64,000 nt of DNA from Symbiodinium natans (taxonomy: Eukaryota; Sar; Dinophyceae; Suessiales; Symbiodiniaceae). Under the pieces are notes generated by a model. It was not told the DNA's origin. It ran no database searches and saw only the letters and a list, made by a program, of their open reading frames with translations. The position numbers and the translations under genes are program-made. The stretch covers positions 1 through 64,000 of the forward strand of contig CAJNDS010002619.1 of assembly GCA_905221605.1 (NCBI GenBank), read 5' to 3'. Positions 59,712-64,000 of the stretch are shown in pieces. The first letter of the stretch is position 1. Each line of letters opens with the position of its first letter.

Positions 59712-59733
59712 CTTGAGCCAAAATGGCTACGGA
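59712..59733 (-). promoter_or_regulatory. dinoflagellate spliced leader (DinoSL), perfect copy
   Basis: On the minus strand this 22-nt stretch begins TCCGTAGCC and ends TTTTGGCTCAAG. It matches the known dinoflagellate spliced-leader consensus at every position, with U in the variable first place. It is genomic, so the LINE here derives from a trans-spliced RNA that was copied back. Confidence 0.95.
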
Positions 59734-59743
59734 ACAACATCGA

Positions 59744-59831
59744 CATCGAGAACCTGGGTTTAACCTGGGTTCAACCTGGGTTCAACCCAGGTGCAACCTG
59801 GGTTCAACCCAGGTTCAACCCAGGTTCAATT
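59744..59831. repeat. AACCTGGGTTC array
   Basis: Seven or eight copies of an 11-12 bp unit in both senses (AACCTGGGTTC and AACCCAGGTTC). It lies between the A tail of the third LINE copy and the leader of the full-length LINE. Opposite copies are self-complementary. Confidence 0.9.
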
Positions 59832-60542
59832 TGTTTTTTCGAGTTGAGCGAACAAATGCGATCCACCGTCTTGGTGTTTGGGTTGTGAAAACCGTGCCTC
59901 TGTACTGGCACTCCTGATGGCCCTCTTGGCCCTATGGTACAGGGGGAGGAAAGCACCTCCTCCTAGGCTACCATCCTCTTTGGGATGCTACCAGAGGTTG
60001 TACCTCAAGAGAGGATTGAACCTCCTGGCAAAACCACCTCAGGTTTCTGGTGCAAGGGGTGCAAACCGTGAGGGGAGGGCCAGGGGTGCTCTCTGGCAGC
60101 GAGGATGAACCTCTGCTTTCATCCTCTTTGGGATGCTACCAGAGGCTGGTACCTCACGAGAGGTTAGGAACCTCCTGACAAAAGTTCCCTCAAGGCCTTT
60201 GATGCACTTGGTGCAGGCTGACAGAGGGAGGCGGTCAGGGTTCCGCTCCGGTAGCGAGGATGGTACCTCTTGCCTTTCCTCGCTGGGAGGATGCAACCTC
60301 CTAGGCTGCATCAGCTGGTGGCTCCCTCAAGGGGGACCAACTCCCAGCGAGGCTCTTCCATGATGTTGCCGAGGGGTCGTGCTAGCCCATAGTCCGGTGA
60401 GGGCAACTCATATAGGACTTTCATGTCGATGAGAGCCTCGACAAACACCATGTCCATGTTCTTTAACTCCCACAGCAACAGGCTTGCCAGCATGGGGATG
60501 CTAGCATGGTGGAGGCTGACCCACCTCCTGACTTTGTTGCTT
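59832..60542 (-). mobile_element. LINE-type copy, 5'-truncated
   Basis: Nearly identical (a few percent difference by eye) to 52110-52812 over the whole length: the 3' non-coding tail plus the last 60-80 codons of the unknown ORF (60542-60311). Homology stops at 60542 after TTGTTGCTT, at the edge of the Copia element. It ends in CTCGAAAAAAC followed by the AACCTGGGTTC array. Confidence 0.8.
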
Positions 60543-60930
60543 GAGTGCTAAACTTCAAGTCGCTCTTTTTCCTTGAACCGGTAAAGGCGCTGTCGGTAAA
60601 ACATGAGTCACAAATCCACACATGCTCATCAACCCTTTAGGTTGGTAGGTGGGGTTCCCAGGTAGTAGAAAAACTTTACACCCCGCCTTGATGTTGTGCG
60701 AACTGTAAGCTCAACATCACTCTACAGTAACGGGTTTGTAGAAACTGTACAGGTATGTCGTTGGGCTCATCTGGTATTGTGCGATGGCCTCGTTGTGCTC
60801 TCCCTATTGGAGTCCTTGCACTCGGTGAAAACTGTTCCCACTGCTTCCTCGTGGGTAACACTTCGCTCAGGTAAGCTTGTACTCGTTGTAGCTCACACTG
60901 TACGGAAAAGTGAAACATTCCATCATTCAC
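60543..60930 (-). other. 3' flank of the Copia ORF, possible LTR
   Basis: Non-coding sequence between the Copia stop codon and the LINE boundary. It is where the 3' LTR should lie, but the 5' LTR is outside the window, so LTR limits (TG...CA) cannot be confirmed. Confidence 0.35.
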
Positions 60931-63900
60931 TCACATGGTCCCGGGCCTGCAATTGCCACAAGGACGGTAGTGCAATCTCGCATGCACTGCTGCACTGTAA
61001 GTGAATCTCTCTGACCTTTGCACATCTGCACATGTAGGTCGGTGGTACCTCTTGCCATGAGGCGTGTACACATAATGGGGTTGTGCTCGTAGCTGTTCGT
61101 CCACATCCTGTGCCATAGGAATGATATTAACCATTCCCCATTCTTGAAATCGCCTTGCAAGCTCTTCGTCATTCACATGGATTTGGCTTGCTGGTACTGT
61201 ACTGATTCCAGGCATCCCATTACCACTGCCTGTCGCTGAATCCTCTGGTGCATCACGGAAATACATATTGACTGCCCTTGCTGTACGTTGAACATCATCC
61301 TCATCGGGCGGACAATACTTTTGCACAAATCTTCGAATAGTGAATTCCTCCTGCGGTTCCTGTGGTCCTTCTTCCTGCGGTTCCTGTGGTACTTCTTCCT
61401 GCGGTTCCTGTGGTCCTTCTTCCTGTGGTTCCTGTGGTCCTTCTTCCTGCGGTTCCTGTGGTCCTTCTTCCTGTGGTTCCTGTCGTCCTTCGTTCACCTT
61501 CTGCTCGACCATGTAGAACAAGAGTAAAGCGAAAATTCCTCCTAGTAGCACACTGAAAAGAATAATCCATCCACTCACTTCCTTCACATAGATGAAAACA
61601 AATTCTCGTTCTTCTCGTTCTCGTCCTCCAAAATCGTCTGGTTGTCCTGCAATCTGAGAAATCATATTCACCATCATTGTCAAGTACATCGCTCTAGCCG
61701 TCTTGCTTCCTCGCTCACTCAACAAAGTTGCACGTAGTGCTCGAACTTGGCTTCGGCAAACTTCACCTGCCACATGTTCCATTGCTTCTTCTTTCCCATA
61801 ACGCTCATGACTTTCTCCATTCCACACCATGGCTCCAATATGGTACATGAGAAATCTCCTTCGAGATACTCCTAAGCGCTTTGTATTCAAGTCGGCAATG
61901 TTTAATTTGGTAGGCACTGGCTTTGCTTTGAAGCTGTTGTTCTTCACCCCTCGCTGAAGCCATAATACTCTCAGATCGATATGTTTGAGTCCTCCGACTC
62001 CTGTTCGCATCATCCATTGTCTTCCCGCACTTGAATCCATCCGGATCTCCACGAGTAACTTTCCTGCAAGAAACATCCACAACTTCTTCAGTAACATCGC
62101 TTCTGATGCTCCTCCTGAGCATGCTAGCACTTCGGACTCTGCCGAACTTAAAGCTGTAGCTTTCTGGGTCCTGCTATACGAAAGTACTGGCACTGCATTC
62201 ACACACACAATCACTGATGATGTAGACCATCTCGCTTCACGGTCTGATGCCCAATCTGCATCCGTGAATACTTCCATACTGTGTGTTCCTTTCTTTTCTT
62301 CGTCTTCTTCTTCTTGCTCTTCTCTTTGATAGATCGCATCCATCATCTTGTTTCCAACCTTTGTGTACTTCAGTAGGAATCCCAGTTGCTCTGTTCCTTG
62401 CACATAGAGCAAAGCTTGTTTCAAACAGGTTAACGCTTGTTCCGTTGGCTTCGACATCTTACTTGCCAAACACTTCGTCACATGCTGCAAATCCCATCGG
62501 TCTTGGGAAATGTACAACAGTGTTCCCAACGCTGAACGAAACTTCTTGCACTCGTTCTCCTCCAGTTCTTTGGAATTGTCCACTGTTCCAATCAGCTGGT
62601 GCTCTGGGGTTTGTCTTGGCTTTCGGTTCCCCAGCTTGTAGAGTCCTCTAAGCTTCTCGTAGTGCTTCTTCGACACTGTCACCAAAATTCCTTCTTCAAG
62701 GAACTCATAGGTCCTCTTCAGGTAATGAAGCTGTTCTCCCGATCCCCGGTGGGATGGGAACGGTCCCTCAACTGTGAGCTTGAAAAACTTCTCTAGCTCG
62801 CATATCAGCCATCTTCCTTCGCCTTTCGCACCTGCAACTAGCTCGTCGTCGACATGAATCGACACTGCAATCTTCTTCACTCGGTGCTTCAAGATTGAGG
62901 GTATCCCAACAAATTGCTCAAATCCCAAACGCTTCAAAATCTCAACCAAATGGGTAAACCATTGTTCTGCCGCTGATCTTTGCCCTGGCAGACACTTCTC
63001 CACTTTCCATACATGGTCTTCATCCAAACCAAGTAGTGTTCGAATCCACGGTGAGATATCAGCATACATCAGAGCTTTCTGCTTGACTTGCAAGAATGCG
63101 TCACGAATGTCAAGAACTGTAAGCTCCCAATTGTAGATGAGATGAAAAAGAAACATCATTCGCACTGCTGCGTGTCCTGACGTAGGACTAAAAGTCTCCT
63201 CCGTGCTCTGGGCTCCCGCACGGAATTCCCGACACACAATTCTGCATCTACGCTTCCAAACTCCATCTCTCTTTCTCCAATCGAAAACTGTCCTTAGTGT
63301 CAGAAACTTACCTTCCTCTGAACACTCTTCCTTCTTGATCGTCTTCACAACCTTCATGTTGGCGAGTTTGTCAAGTTCAGCTTTTCCTGCCTCTGCATCC
63401 AATCTTTCAAGTTCCTCTTCGCTGACTTTCGGTGGTCGATCCTCATCTTCTTCTTCTCCTTCACTATCCGCTTCATATTCCTCTTCGCATTCCTTCCAGA
63501 CTCTTTCTTCCCAAAGGTCATCTTCATGATATCCTGTTTCGTCTTCCTGTTCTTCTACCTGTCCGGCGTACAACGGTGGAAATAGACTTCCTTTCGGACT
63601 TCCAGGATCAGCACTTGTAGGTGAACTTTCCGCAGTCTTTTGTTGCTTCGTTGGTGGCTCCTCAGCATCTGCTGTTTTACTAGCTTTCGCAGGTTCCTCT
63701 CTTCCTTCTCCTTCAGTTTCTCTCTTTTGTCCCCCGCCTTGGTTGGAATCCGTTGATGAACTTCGAGGTGTAGGTTGACCACTGCTCAGCAATAGATCAC
63801 TGATTGTGTCATGCTTTGAACTTTCCACATCAGATCCTGCTTCATCTCCTGCTGGCTCTGGCTCATTTTCTCCTCCTTCTTTCTCTTTGCCTGGTTCTTC

Positions 63901-64000
63901 CACGATTCTCGGTAACGGTGCCGCATGCGCGGTGTGCCCTAGCCTTGGGGCTTTCTTCGTCCAAGGAGAACCCTGAAGTTGAAGGGTCTCACGTGCGCGC
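60931..64000 (-). CDS. Ty1/Copia polyprotein: RT, RNase H, membrane and zinc-motif tail (5' part outside window)
   Basis: The frame is open through the window edge, so gag, protease and integrase are off the right side; residue numbers here count from the GTG at 63903. A long acidic linker (1-190) is followed by a Copia-type RT: TVLDIRDAFLQ (motif A, about 262-272), a region ending in IHVDDELV (motif C, about 349-356) and the conserved YLKRTYEFLEEG. RNase H follows with VFTDADWASD (about 545) and LSSAESEVLA. Beyond the usual Copia end there are about 300 more residues: a hydrophobic membrane segment (776-799), an in-frame QEPQEEGP repeat (about 807-852), and a C-terminal GKRYHRPTC...RPCGNCRP motif whose His954, Cys958, Cys982 and Cys985 could bind zinc. 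No frame break is visible, so this copy may be recent. Confidence 0.92.
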   Translation of the reverse strand, partial: RARETLQLQGSPWTKKAPRLGHTAHAAPLPRIVEEPGKEKEGGENEPEPAGDEAGSDVESSKHDTISDLLLSSGQPTPRSSSTDSNQGGGQKRETEGEGREEPAKASKTADAEEPPTKQQKTAESSPTSADPGSPKGSLFPPLYAGQVEEQEDETGYHEDDLWEERVWKECEEEYEADSEGEEEDEDRPPKVSEEELERLDAEAGKAELDKLANMKVVKTIKKEECSEEGKFLTLRTVFDWRKRDGVWKRRCRIVCREFRAGAQSTEETFSPTSGHAAVRMMFLFHLIYNWELTVLDIRDAFLQVKQKALMYADISPWIRTLLGLDEDHVWKVEKCLPGQRSAAEQWFTHLVEILKRLGFEQFVGIPSILKHRVKKIAVSIHVDDELVAGAKGEGRWLICELEKFFKLTVEGPFPSHRGSGEQLHYLKRTYEFLEEGILVTVSKKHYEKLRGLYKLGNRKPRQTPEHQLIGTVDNSKELEENECKKFRSALGTLLYISQDRWDLQHVTKCLASKMSKPTEQALTCLKQALLYVQGTEQLGFLLKYTKVGNKMMDAIYQREEQEEEDEEKKGTHSMEVFTDADWASDREARWSTSSVIVCVNAVPVLSYSRTQKATALSSAESEVLACSGGASEAMLLKKLWMFLAGKLLVEIRMDSSAGRQWMMRTGVGGLKHIDLRVLWLQRGVKNNSFKAKPVPTKLNIADLNTKRLGVSRRRFLMYHIGAMVWNGESHERYGKEEAMEHVAGEVCRSQVRALRATLLSERGSKTARAMYLTMMVNMISQIAGQPDDFGGREREEREFVFIYVKEVSGWIILFSVLLGGIFALLLFYMVEQKVNEGRQEPQEEGPQEPQEEGPQEPQEEGPQEPQEEVPQEPQEEGPQEPQEEFTIRRFVQKYCPPDEDDVQRTARAVNMYFRDAPEDSATGSGNGMPGISTVPASQIHVNDEELARRFQEWGMVNIIPMAQDVDEQLRAQPHYVYTPHGKRYHRPTCADVQRSERFTYSAAVHARLHYRPCGNCRPGTM
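61345..61490 (-). repeat. 24-bp minisatellite inside the Copia ORF
   Basis: Six copies of a 24-bp unit encoding QEPQEEGP, kept in frame, with one unit changed to QEPQEEVP. They sit just after the membrane segment. Confidence 0.95.

Larger units (their letters stand above)
53068..59733 (-). mobile_element. near full-length LINE (non-LTR retrotransposon) with spliced leader
   Basis: The element runs minus, from a spliced leader at 59733 to a short A tail at 53068. Its order is: leader and relict leaders, ORF1 with a zinc motif and coiled coil, a linker ORF, AP-type endonuclease, reverse transcriptase, a CCHC-like region, RNase H, and a 3' non-coding part shared with its two neighbours. Frame breaks lie between endonuclease and RT (about 57130), between RT motifs A and B (about 56050), after RT (about 55600) and before RNase H (about 54840), so this copy cannot make an intact ORF2 protein. 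The order EN-RT-RNase H is that of I/R1-like LINE lineages. Confidence 0.85.

Overview
The window reads as nuclear DNA of a dinoflagellate, most likely a member of the Symbiodiniaceae. Four things in the sequence support this. A perfect 22-nt dinoflagellate spliced leader lies at 59712-59733 (minus strand) at the 5' end of a LINE. Introns are short and dense, many with GC or GA donors, and most acceptors are AG|G. Two large blocks of degenerate plant-type telomere repeat (CCCTAAA) are present. Several kilobases are simple-sequence DNA. Every gene I could identify, and all three LINE copies and the Copia element, lie on the minus strand, as expected of a dinoflagellate one-way gene array.

Layout from high to low coordinates, which is the transcription order. 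64000-60543: the 3' part of a Ty1/Copia polyprotein with an unusual membrane and zinc-motif tail. 60542-52110: three LINE copies in tandem; the middle one is nearly full length, SL-capped and frameshifted. 51679-51471: a 20-bp motif array in both orientations. 50389-49135: a two-exon NAD(P)-binding SDR with a plastid-type leader. 47451-46608: the C-terminal exons of an FKBP-type prolyl isomerase. 44395-43244: an intronless aldo-keto reductase. 42770-42000: AT-rich tandem and duplicated repeats. 37140-34130: exons of an enolase-superfamily gene (L-rhamnonate dehydratase-like). 33960-32080: exons of a protein kinase. 30160-21760: mostly simple sequence (AC, TG, TTC and CT tracts). 18775-13886: eIF3 subunit m in 14 recognised exons, with a roughly 2-kb telomere-like block inside it. 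12790-7080: exon-like pieces of unidentified genes and one 251-codon ORF. 5085-4011: a second telomere-like block with inverted GAGTC arms.

The identified genes are unrelated housekeeping or metabolic functions: translation initiation, redox, protein folding, sugar-acid metabolism and signalling. There is no sign of an operon-like pathway. The spliced genes were put together by eye: exon phases were checked arithmetically, and junction frames were checked against conserved family motifs. Exon ends described as unresolved are approximate. About half of the window holds no gene I can support.
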